A stretch of DNA of 64,000 bases, from the NCBI GenBank assembly GCA_008694505.1, contig VZDJ01004378.1:20414239-20478238 (forward strand), given 5' to 3'. Shown one piece after another: positions 37,101 to 49,100 of this stretch. Numbering within the stretch: the stretch's first letter is position 1; each line of letters begins with the position of its first letter. Origin of the DNA: Cyanoderma ruficeps. Taxonomy: Eukaryota; Chordata; Aves; Passeriformes; Timaliidae. A program made the position numbers and the translations under genes. The notes beneath the pieces were generated by a model. It saw nothing but the letters and a program-made list of their open reading frames with translations, had not been told where the DNA came from and did not search any database.

Positions 37101-40100
37101 AGCATTTGCATAGTTTGACCATTCAAACTTTTAATGGGGAAAATAAATTGGCAAACCCTGTGAATTGGACTTGTCTTTCGATTTCAGCATTTAGTTCTGC
37201 CTTTACCTAGACACAAAGTGGTTATTTAAAGCCACCCCTTGAAGGGAATGCCATGGGAATGGGATTCCACTGGGGCTTAATGGCTTTAAATGAGCACCCC
37301 TCCCCAACTGCTGTTCCACTCGGTCCTGCACTTTTTCCATAGCATTACTTTTGCACTGCGCTGGATTAATGAAGTCAAAACAAAGCACTGTATCATGTTT
37401 TTAGAGATACTGTGTTGCATATGTTAATACCTTGCTTCTGCATACTGACCTCAGGCAGTGGCTAGGATGGCATCTGCAAACTAACTCTTCAAAACATGAG
37501 CTGCACACAAAGGTGATGATGAAAATAACCTTGCTCTGTATTTTTTTCCAGCTAAGAAGCTCTTTCAAACAGGCCTTTGGAAAGAAAAAGTCCACCAAAC
37601 CTCCTTCCTCACATTCAGACATAGAAGAGCTGACAGATTCCTCTCTTCCTTCCTCACCTAAATTACCCCACAGCTCAGGAGAGTGTGCGGCAACATCGAT
37701 GAAACCATCACAGTCAGCATCTGCGTAAGTGTCTCTCGTGGCAAGTGGGATGGGCTGGGAAACAGACCTGCTCCAGCATGGCCATTTGCAGTTCAGAAAC
37801 CATTGTCAACAGCTGTGATCTTTTAATCTTGACCTCTATCCATTTGCCAGTTTTCTCCTGAGCTTCACATTAACACACTGGTTCTGCAGCAGCTCTTTAT
37901 CCAGTCTTAATCTTTCCTCCTTTCACAGACTTTACCCAAAATCACCCAGCTATCCAAACTTCCAAAAGCTTATGTTACGCTCTCCCTGCACCATTAGCAG
38001 CTCTATTGTAACTATTTAGTAAAGGCCAAATACTAAAGTTTCCTTACTTCCTTTTTTCATGACATTCTTAAAATATAATTTTTTTTCCAGGTGGCTATGA
38101 ATTTGTTCAGTATACTCATTCCTCCTGTTATTACTTTACCTACTTGGTAGCTACTGATGTATATAATTTTTAATTTATTTTCTCTCTTTTATCAGCTTGG
38201 ATTTTTTTGTAGGATTTTACTTTTATATTTTATTCACATCACCACCCTTAAGGTTTCAGGTCTGAGAACAAGTCATCAGTCAACAGCTGTCCCATTTCTT
38301 CAGTATTTTTTTTAATATCTTACATGTTCTTATAGAGTTCCCAACTCTTACTCATATTCCTCTGCCTTTTTTTTTTTCCTTCATTCTGCTAAACTCATAA
38401 CTCTTTCTAATAAGGAAAAATCAACCTCTTTGAACCAAAAAATGCTTACCACTGATGCTAGCCTTACTTTCCTTCTCCTAATTGAGAATAATCAGTTCAC
38501 AATTAGTCTTTCTTAAGGCACTCAAGGAATTCTAGTCTCATGAGTGTTTTATTAGATAATAAATGGAACATGCATGGAAATAAAATTCATTTCTTATTCG
38601 CTTAGTGTAGCCAGGTATGGACACATCACAGAAAGAGCCGTACCATAATATTTGGGAAAAAAATCCTAGTGTATGTCTTTGTTAATTTTTAATCATATTT
38701 TAAATATTTGTGCATGTTTTGAATGATATTCCTTATTTTTCCTCCTCTCTTTGACATATATTTTATTTGCCATGAACTTCTTCATCTTCCCTTTGTTTGC
38801 AACTTCTTCATATATTTTCTTGATCAAGTCTCGTGTTCTAAATCATTACCTTTACTTTCTTCCAATTGCATCTGTCTAATACATGTGTGTGCAGGTCATC
38901 TCTAGTCTGGGCATCAAAGAAAAGGCAAAACGGTCGTGTGGTCTACAAGCATAGATCCCGGTAAAACTGAGTGTGGGGCATGGAGTTGTATACCCAACTG
39001 CTGACCTGAAGAGTGCTGCATCTTCTTTTCCCAAAATGCATTTGCATGCATTCTGGCAATTAGATGCTGACCTTTGGGGTTTTTTTTTGGTTTGTTTTTT
39101 TTTTTTTAATATTAGAAGTAATAATCACAATAATAATACTTATTTTCATAAAATACTTTTCATATAGATTTTTTTCTGCAAATATTAACTATTTATAGTC
39201 ACAGTAATAAAGAACAAATAACATTTACTGAATTGACTGGAAACACTGCTTAGTGTAACAATGTAGCCAAAATTCAGTGTTCTGGTTTTTACTGGTGGTT
39301 CTGATGATGATACAGAGGCAAAACAGTCTGACATGAGAGCAGGACAGCTGTGGTCCCCCGAGCCAGTCATGGTTTGATCTTTTCTTACAATATAATGGTT
39401 TCTTCCCTTAAAATAAATGCTCTTGAAAAATAACCACATGGTAATCCAGTCTTCAAGGAAAAAAAAAACCCAAAACCAACCCACATGATTTCATATATCG
39501 TACATTACAGAATGACAGGCTATAGACAAAACATCAGCTATCACAAATCAAGACCATTACAGATCAAAATCTTCTAGACCATAAATTCAAGGACTGTCCA
39601 TTTGTGTAATATTCAAATCAGAGAAAAATATTGATGATGCCTAACAAATAATAAATATCAGCAGTACAGTTTAATCAGCACGCTTCAGTTCTGACTATTG
39701 TTACATAGAGAAATCATAAACTTAGCAGCAAAGAAATTATTTGAGTATAAAATCCTTGCATAGTTAAAGTCACAGAGTTAAAACCAATGGATGATACACA
39801 CTCAAAAAAAGATATCTGAAAAGTAGTTAAGAATTTGTTTTTCACCATAGTGAACTAAGCTAAAAAGCTGTAAAGCAATCCAGTCACTTCCTGGAGAGGG
39901 CTTTTTTTCCTTTTTTAATTTGCAGTTTGATCGTTTTCATGTTTCTTTGATAAGTTTCTTTCTTCACTCATAGGTTTCACCAGCAGCAAGCATTTTTCTG
40001 TTCTTTGATATTTTATAATGACACTGCTTTGGGGAGAGAACCTTCCTTTAATCTCCTGCCTGTTTCCTGCTCCTCTTTAGGATCTGTGAGTGCACAGAGG

Positions 40101-43100
40101 CAGAGGCTGAAATTATTCTTCAGCTAAAAAGCGAGCTGAGGGAGAAGGAGCTAAAATTAACAGATATTCGTCTGGAAGCCCTCAGCTCTGCACACCATCT
40201 GGATCAGATCCGGGAAGCCATGAACCGCATGCAGGTCAGTGCAGTAGCTTTAAGTGATGACAGAGGTGCACACCAAAGGTATGAGTGGTGTATTTCCTTT
40301 CCCAGTACTTTGTTTCAGGCACCAAAAAACTGTCAGTACAAAGTGAATTGCTGGATTGACAGTACTTCTGAAGGATGGGTGTGATAAGTGTTCACCTTAT
40401 AATAAAGATTTATTCTTATATATTAATAGCTAAAATGTGTTTAAGAGATATGGAAGACATAATCCCCATGCAAAGGATATTTATTATCTCAAGCCTATGA
40501 CTACAGTAAGCAACATGACAGAGAAGCAGATCAAAAAGTGATTTCTACAGCATTTAAAATCCTTGAGCCATGGAGGGGGCCAGGATGTTGTGTGCATATT
40601 CCTTCATCATTTCTGATTCCTAACTCAGTCATGGCTGCCAAGGCAAAGAATGTAAATTTGAACTAATTACAGTATCCAGCATCATAAAATTTTGCTACAT
40701 TACTTTGTTACATTTCTCCAATTCCTTCCTGAACACATTTTTCATTAGAAGATTTTCCCTTTCATGAGGCTGAAAAGAATGGCAATGTTCTCTGGTGGAG
40801 CACTGAGCTTTATGGGACTTGACTCCGTTGCTTACATGCAAATGCCCAGTACCATGGTAGGTGCCCAAAAGTATCTATAATATACACACAGTATGACATA
40901 GGTCCTTCAGTGGAATTGGGCCCTTCTGGAATGGCAGCTAAGATACCTGTGTCATCCCAGAAGGCATTTTAAATCTGTACTTTGGAAACAGAATCAAGGC
41001 CATGGGTTGGAGATTCAGGCTGAGACAGGGTTGGCAATATTTAAAAGTCGAGGAATGAGCTGCATTATAAACTTCTGGTGTAGTCAATTGAGTTTTAGTC
41101 CTGTAGTAGTGAGGGCTAAAGAACTATCCTGAAATTACCCCGAGAGAGGCACAGAAGCTGAAACAGAGTTCTTTGAGCATAGGTGCTTCTTACCATTTGA
41201 ACCAGCCCCAAGTATTTGCATCTGCACAGGGCATGTCAGTTTAGCATTCTTCCATGGAAGACCATGCTTTTCATGCCACTGGAAACCCACATTTGCACAG
41301 CTGAATCCAGCCCAGTGCCTTGCCAGCTGAATTTCTCTGTGTTGGGTGCTTAGGTCAGGTGCACCTTTAGGCATTTCTATGTAGATGCCCATAGCACCTG
41401 ATTTCATAACTACAGAAATGGTGTGCTTGATGTCTTTTCTAGACCTCTTGGTTTACACAATGCCTGTATCAGTCTCAGCCAGATCTTTAAACATCTAGGG
41501 TGCCTGCCATCCCCCCCAGGTGCTCACACACTAGGTGCCAACAATACTGTGGAATGTTTGATTATTCAACAATACTGTTGAATGTCTGTGGAATAGTTCA
41601 ATTAGAGGGAATTATCAAGAACTGATCCATAAATATGGTTTCATTTGTCCAGACATAAGTAAGGCATTGATCTCGAGACACCAAAAGGTTTTAAGGAACT
41701 ATGAGAAGTAGAATACAGTTAATTGCAATGGTGGAGAAAAGGATGCGAAGGCTTATCATCTGATGACAGTATCATACTGGGAAATGAGTACCTGAGCCAG
41801 GTGAACTCCCCAGAGGGAGGAGTCTGCTGTAGGCACAGTTGTCCAAAGTCTGAACTTCCTCAAATCTGAGCAGAGGCAAGTAATGGGATGCTGTTACAGG
41901 TAATCACCATTTCTGAAGTTTGCCCAAAAGAGCAGGCAGCTGCCCTGCAGTTGCCAAACTGTGATATTTTAGAGGATTGATGAGGATTGGTAAGGGGAAA
42001 AAATAGGACTGGTGGAAGTGATACATGAATACTTTTTAGATTCAAAGCACCTTAAAAACCTAAAGCTCAGGTGAATTGAAGACTGCTAAGAGCTGTGTAA
42101 TTAATCAACATAAATTGCAGAGTGGCTTCTGATTTAAACCCTAGGCTAAACTGATACACTCATCGGTGATTTTCTGTTACTGTTATGCTGGTTTGTCCCT
42201 TCCTTTTCACTATCTCCTCACCTGGGTGTATGTGATAATATTTTTGTAGCTGTAGCAGAGTTTTTTATGATGCTATCTGTCCCTTATGTTTTTACTTGTA
42301 TAATATAGCTGTGCAGCCTCCATAAAAAATGGGACTTTTCAGCAGGGTGATAGTGAATGTGGAATTAAATTTGATGTGCAGAACCATCTGTAAGCACAAG
42401 CAGTTGCTTTGTAATGCACTTTTGGAAGCTAGATTTAGCTGGTACTAGGCTGTTCTCAGGCTAAGTTTTCATTTTATTATACATGCAATAATCACTTGGC
42501 ACCACAGAGGATTTAGCTAAAAAAATTCCAGTTCTTCTGATTCATCTGTCACTGTCTGTTTTCATCAGAGAGAGTTTGCTCACTGCTGTGTGAACAACCC
42601 AGTGTTCAAATGATCAAAAAGTCTTATTTGATAGCAATAAGGGTTATGAAACTGTTAAACTAGCATTTTCTAATTTTTCCTTTTTAATTTAATTTCTCTG
42701 TGAAGTTACTGCTTGATTTTATATTCAATGGCAGTAATAATTTTCTGTGACTTTAGAAGCATTGACATATCCAGTAACTTTCTTAACTGATTATTACCTG
42801 AGGTATTTGACAATAGCAAGTAGCTGAAAAAAATGGGGATAGCTGGGAAAATTCCAATCGCATTCCATTACGGTCAACTGTACAATAAGCACAAAAGCTT
42901 GAAGCTTATATTGTTTAGGATCTATCTTGAGGCAAAAGCTAAAACGGGATTATTGGGGGATTTCCCTTCATTTAAGAAGTAAAGCCAATCCAATTTTCGC
43001 TGTGTTGTGTCTCTGCTGTGAAAGTGGTAAAGCAGGTAACTAGATCGGGGGAACAGCATCATCAGACTAGTCACCAACATTGGTTTTCCAAAAGAATAAC

Positions 43101-46100
43101 CTCCTCTACTTTTGTGTTGATTTCCTTTGTATACAGAATGAAATTGAGATATTGAAAGCTGAGAATGATCGCTTAAAGGCAGAGACTGGAAATACTGGAA
43201 AGCCTGCCAGGCCATCATCAGAGTCGTCAAGCAGCACATCGTCTTCTTCATCACGGCAGTCACTAGGACTGTCTCTGAACAATTTAAACATCACAGAATC
43301 CGTTACATCAGGTAAACATCCCTTGGGCACATGCATGCCTCGGCAGTTAGTAGGAATTTTTTACCCCCTTAACAGGCCACATAGGAGAAGCATGACTGGG
43401 GATTAAAACACCTCATATCATTCAGGTTAACATCGGATATACATTCAGTAACAGTGATGAGAAAGAATGCTGGTGGTTATGTCTGAAATGTAGCTTTTAG
43501 AAGCCCCTGAACAGCAGTAGGACTGTTCATTATGTTTGCTTTGTTCCTAGGTATGACACTCTTTGCCTATGTAGTTTCCAGTACTCTTTGGCCATCCAGT
43601 TTACAATTTATGTGAAAAAAAAAAAAATCTCTTGAAGTATACATGACAACTGTATGATATATTCTCTTGCCCAGATGGGATAAGTATCAGTATATGTGAA
43701 ACTTTCTTCTGTTGGTTTGCAGATCTTTGATCATTCAGTTACCTCCCTTAACTTGACTTCATATTTGCAGCTAAGGCAGAAGGTGGTCTCAGTTAGCTTT
43801 ATCTGTTATATTTTTTTAATTTGGTACAGCTAGCTAGCCTATGCTGGACCAAATCACCATTTATCACAGGAGCCAAACCCTTCCTGGCCTGTTAGGCACT
43901 CTCATTGTCTTCTGTGAATGAAGTTACGCAATTAGAACTTTGGTCCACGTCCTGAACATTAATATTTGATTTTTTTTCCATGCCATGGAGTTTAAGATAG
44001 TAAGCCTTCTACATTTGTTTTGATAATGTAGCCAAGAAACAGAGGTGCTGTCTCTAACATTAGAACCGGGAGTAAAGCAGGAGCAAAGCAGCACTCATTA
44101 GCATAGACTCCACAGAAATTGTAATGCAGTCTCTGGAAGCAATAAAAGTGTGGCTAATAATTGTGGAAAGAGTCTAGGCAAGAGTACAGCTGCCAAACAG
44201 ACTGCAATTTGAATTGGCAGTTAGTCATATTATCTTGCCAGTCATTGATTATGTGGATATTTGAACATTTTTTCTGGTTAATATCAGATTTTGAATGAAA
44301 ATTGCTATATTTTCTATTTACATTCCAGCTCTTTGAAAGATTTAACTTTTAGCATGGAAGACCCTGAGCTAGGCCTCAACATGCAACGAGGTGTTGCAAA
44401 AGCAGGAGAAAAATTTTAACTGCTCACAGATCCCCATATATTTAAAAAAAATGAAAATAAAACCCCCAAACAAAACCAAAAAAACCCAACACCAAAAAAA
44501 ATTAACAATTTTTAAAAATGTGGTGGTTATAGAATGTCTCTCATGAGTAGCAGCCATTAGCACTTAGTTGCTTGGCACTAACTCTGTCTAGATACAGGAA
44601 AAAATGTGTAGGAAGAAAGGTCTGAAGAAAGGGGGAACTAGATGAGAATACAATGGGTGAAGAGGAATGGGGGATAGAAAAGGGAAGGTAATAGATAAGA
44701 TAAAAGAATGAAAAGAAAGAAAATTAGGAGGAAATATTCAGCAAAAGAGTAGAAAAAAGCTGGAAGAAAAAAAGAGTAAGGGGAAGAGGAAAATGGGGGA
44801 AAGGAACAGGAGGAAGGAGGAGTGGTTGTATTCAATGATCTTAAGGGTGTTTTCCAGCTTAAATGATTCCATTATTTCATAAACTTTACATAATTTTCTG
44901 TGTTATGGTTCTAAATGTTTTTCTCACATGCAAAGTAATTACTTTCTATTATAAGAAATTAACGCTATAAGGGTGCCTAATGAGGAGTGGAAAATTCATT
45001 TGATTATGAATCTAGAATTTTTGATCACTGTGATGATCATTTTGTTGCCATGCCAGAGAACTTGGAAGGATGACAGCTTCCCACCAAGTCTTGGGGGACT
45101 TCTGAGACAGATGGAGTACTACTGAACAAAAGTCCATGAGATATGGGGAGGTTAATCAAGATGAGGATTAAGCTCAAAGAATTTGGTACTTTGGCTCTTC
45201 ATATTATAAAAATGCCATTGCACTTTCTGAGAGCAATGTCTCCTATCAACATTGGTCATCTGGAAATGACCAAAGCTATCCACTGTCACTTCCTAAGGGT
45301 ATGAGGATACCCTGCAGATGAGTGTGAGTGGCAGCCTGGAAAGGGGTTTTGTGGTTACATACACCCCTATTTCAATCAGTCACTGGAGTGAAAGGAGCAA
45401 ACAAGAACCAGTACAAGACTAGCCCAGAGGGCCAGAGCTCTGACAAGAATTGAACTGAAGTAATCGTAGCATGCCTAAAAAGCAGACTTGGCAGGGGATA
45501 ATTAAAACAATTAGTACCACCATGAAATTAGAGCCCCTTGGGCATCTTCTCAGCCCCTTACATCAGTGACAGAGAGAGCTCTTAGAAAGTCAAATTTGTT
45601 CCTTTGCTACGGAGTGGTTACTCGTTCCTAAAGACCTAAAGAAGGATGAATTCAAAGGGCTACATAAGGGTCATTTAGAGATTGAAAAATTTCACAGGGG
45701 GATCATAACATAATTTGCCCTCAGATAAACTATGACATTGTCAAAGCTCTTAGGTTTGCTCAAAGGTTTGTCAAATATTCCAAAACACAAGACAAGTGAA
45801 GTGAAATATTCAGTGGTCACACAGAATATCTGTCTGCCTGGAACAGAGCAAGGATAGTTTTTTTAAAAACTCTCACAAAAAAAGAAAAAAAAATTCTTTG
45901 TTCAATTAATTAGTCAAAAACAAACAAACAAAAAAACACTGAAGAGCAGAATCTGCATTCTAGATCTCAACTTCTGTAAGTAATCAAACTTTTAACATGA
46001 ATTTTTAACATGAAAACTTATTTTTAATACATTAATAGAAATTATATTCATAAGCCTTTGGTTTTGCTTTGAACAAGTGACTGAATCTTACTGGGACCTC

Positions 46101-49100
46101 ATTTAATTTGGATGAAATCTGACCTTTTCCAGACTATATGTCATGAAGTCAGTGTTTTTCACACTAAGGAGGAACAGGGCTCAGGTTAGTGGATTACTGT
46201 GCTGGCCTTTGAAGAAAATGCAAATCCATAATCTCATCTAATTTTATAGTTAGTTTAAATGTCTAACAGTAAAATATGAGAGAGAACTTCTAGAAGAAAG
46301 CAGCAGTTTTATCACTTGCAATAAAGCTGTAGGCCCAGCCTTTAACAGAAATATATTTGCTTTCTCATTTTAGCAGTTAATGAAGTGGTAGAAACAGAGG
46401 TGCAGAGCAGATCAGAATCACTCTTTACCTCCAAGAAGAATCAAGCCTTTCCTTAGAGGAAGGGCTGAAAATAGAGTCCTATATTCTGGAAGAGTCCAAA
46501 GTGGTGTTCTAGTGGGGGTGAAAAGGACTCTATCCATGCCATATGTACAGAAGGTAAAGGAATCATCTGGAAAGTGAAATTAAATGCTATTTTACTTAAC
46601 AGCAAAAATATCAATGCGAAGATTTCTTGTTTTCTCTTCTTAGAACATTCTAAAAAGCACAAATGTGTGCCCAAAGACACAAATTTAATTTTGTTTTTAA
46701 ACATCACTTTGTGAACATAATGTAATTTTGAAAAAGTTCCAAGAGGGAAAGCAAAGACAAGACTATAATGCAAGATTTTTTATTATTATTATTTGTGGAT
46801 TCTCCATTCATTTCTACATGATTAAAACTCCTAATATTCCTGCAAAAATCAACAACTTGTAACTTTTGTTTGAAATTATTGATTAGGAATAAGTGCAGAT
46901 TATATTGCAAGTTGTTGTGGAAGCCTTTCTTTTTATCCAAAACATCCTTTTAACAAATATTGAAGTGATGATGTGAACATAATTGATGTGAATTTTCAGA
47001 CTGATGACATCCCTTCTTTTAATGTAGATATTTTGTTGGATGATGTCACTGATGGAGCACTCCACAAAGAAGGTCATGGTGTCAAAATTTTAGTCACTAT
47101 AAACAAAGGCTATAGTCGAGCCAAGGTAAGTGCATTACCCAGAGCAAAATAATAGCTCAAGCAAATTCTGGAATATAGTAGCCCTTTTTTTTTTTTTTTT
47201 TTTNTAAGCCCGGAACTGAAGGGAAATATCCCATAGATAGCAGCTCTCTTCTCTGTCATCCATGCTCAATACAGTTAGGCACACTCCACTAATGTCGTGT
47301 AGCCTCTTTCTGCCTTTGTGGTGGCTTAGACACTACCAATTCTTAGTTTAACTGGTAGTAGGATGTCCTGGGACTTGCTATCTCTGTTTAAAAGTCACTA
47401 TAAATTAGATCTATGCTTTGGTCTCCTTAGGATGCAACTATGAATTTGCTCCTGAGAAATTGTATTGTCATGTTTTCGTGTTCTGTGTTATAAAAAATTA
47501 TAAATACAGTGCAGCCTTCACTTTTAGTAATCTCTTTAAAAACACAGATGCAATAAAAGAACAGAACAAGATTGTGCATCCCCTTCTTTATAAAGATGTA
47601 TCAGACTAGTACAATCTCCATCTATTTCTGACACGAAGATTATTACCAAAGTTGTAAATAATCTCAAAGTTGTAATCTCATTCTAAATAATATTCTTAAT
47701 CTTTATTAGGAAAACTATGAATCTTCATAGAAAACTAATTAGCACCATTTTTAGTCTAGTTTCCAAAAATCTCTCTTTGCAGGATCAAAAGCCTCATGCA
47801 TACCTGATAGGATCAATTGGAATCAGTGGAAAAACAAAATGGGATGTTTTAGATGGTGTAATCAGACGTCTCTTTAAGGTAAGACACTGAAAAATTTGCC
47901 TAAGTATTATTGCAATTTTCTTTTTCATTTTAGAATATTTCTGTATTCTTTGAGTTGTCTTGCCAAGTTCTTGTTTTGGTTTGGGGGTTTTTTTGATATA
48001 TCGCTAACGCCACTATTAAGCTTTATTCCTAATGTTGCAGTTCTTTTTTTTCTGACTGTAGGCAGTTTTCCAAATGGCTTTCATTCAATAAATATTTTTA
48101 TGACTCATGTTTTCATATAATTTCAGGAGTATATTTTTCGAGTGGATCCAACTACTAGCCTGGGTTTAAGCTCTGACTGCATTGCTAGCTATTGTATAGG
48201 GGATGTAACAAGAGCACATAGCCTAGAAGTGCCTGAACTGCTGCCTTGTGGATATCTGGTTGGAGATAATAACATCATCACTGTGAACCTGAAAGGTAAA
48301 ACCTGAAGAATACTTCTGCAGATACTGTAGAATTCAACACTGCAGTTACCTATCCTTTTGTTTATTTTTCTTACACCTGACCTTTCTGTATTATCTCTAG
48401 TTCAAGGACACATTGATCACATAAAATGTCTGTAAGATATTGTGTAATATCTATTGTAGCCTTTTGAGGGAAATCTAAGAATATTTTTCCTCCCCTGCCT
48501 GACTGTCAAATCACAACAAAGTTCAGATCTCTAAACAGCGGCAAGAATACCAACCCCAAAACAGAGATTATGATGAGAAATATTAATGCTTTACTCAGTT
48601 CCACAGGAAAAATTCTATACATTTCAAAAGCTCTAGGGATTTGCTGCTGGGGAGAGAGGGCTTTCAGGAGGACTTTACATACATTGATGTGACAACTGGT
48701 AACCCCTGTGGCTGTCACTTTGACCTTTTTTTTGTCATTGTTGCCAGTGATGTCTGAAACATATATCTTTGCCTCACTGAGCCTTCTCTTCACATTTACT
48801 TTGTGTCTCTCCTACTCATCTCAATTCACTACTGCTGTTTAATATTTGTGGAAGGATACCAGTAAAGAAGTCCTTAACACGGATTTGATTTGGAAGATTT
48901 GATTTAAATGGTATCTTTCCTTGCTTTGGGCATAGCACTGATGCCATCAGGTATTGGGCCAAATAACTACCTTAGCAAGGATAAGACAGGCCATTTTTCT
49001 TTTCTTCTATCCCCAGGAGTAGAAGAAAACAGTTTGGACAGTTTTGTGTTTGACACGTTAATTCCTAAGCCAATTACCCAACGGTACTTTAATTTACTGA

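Larger units (their letters stand above)
37725..40080 (+). other. NAV3 intron region holding the 66-nt cassette
   Basis: 2.4 kb, split by the cassette at 38895-38960. It holds pyrimidine-rich stretches at 38341-38385 and 38715-38870 and poly(T) at 39079-39110. Confidence 0.85.
43312..47027 (+). other. NAV3 intron after exon 15
   Basis: 3.7 kb. It contains an A-rich tract (44440-44505), a polypurine tract (44600-44824), and a CR1 3' fragment (44833-44880). Confidence 0.88.

Noticed and set aside
41135..41407. 90-codon minus-strand open frame in an intron
   Set aside because: No similarity I can recognise and no promoter or splice context.
47823..47843. GISGKTK in exon 17 as the Walker A motif
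   Set aside because: It lacks the GxxGxGK[ST] spacing. GPSGTGKT in exon 19 is the true P-loop.
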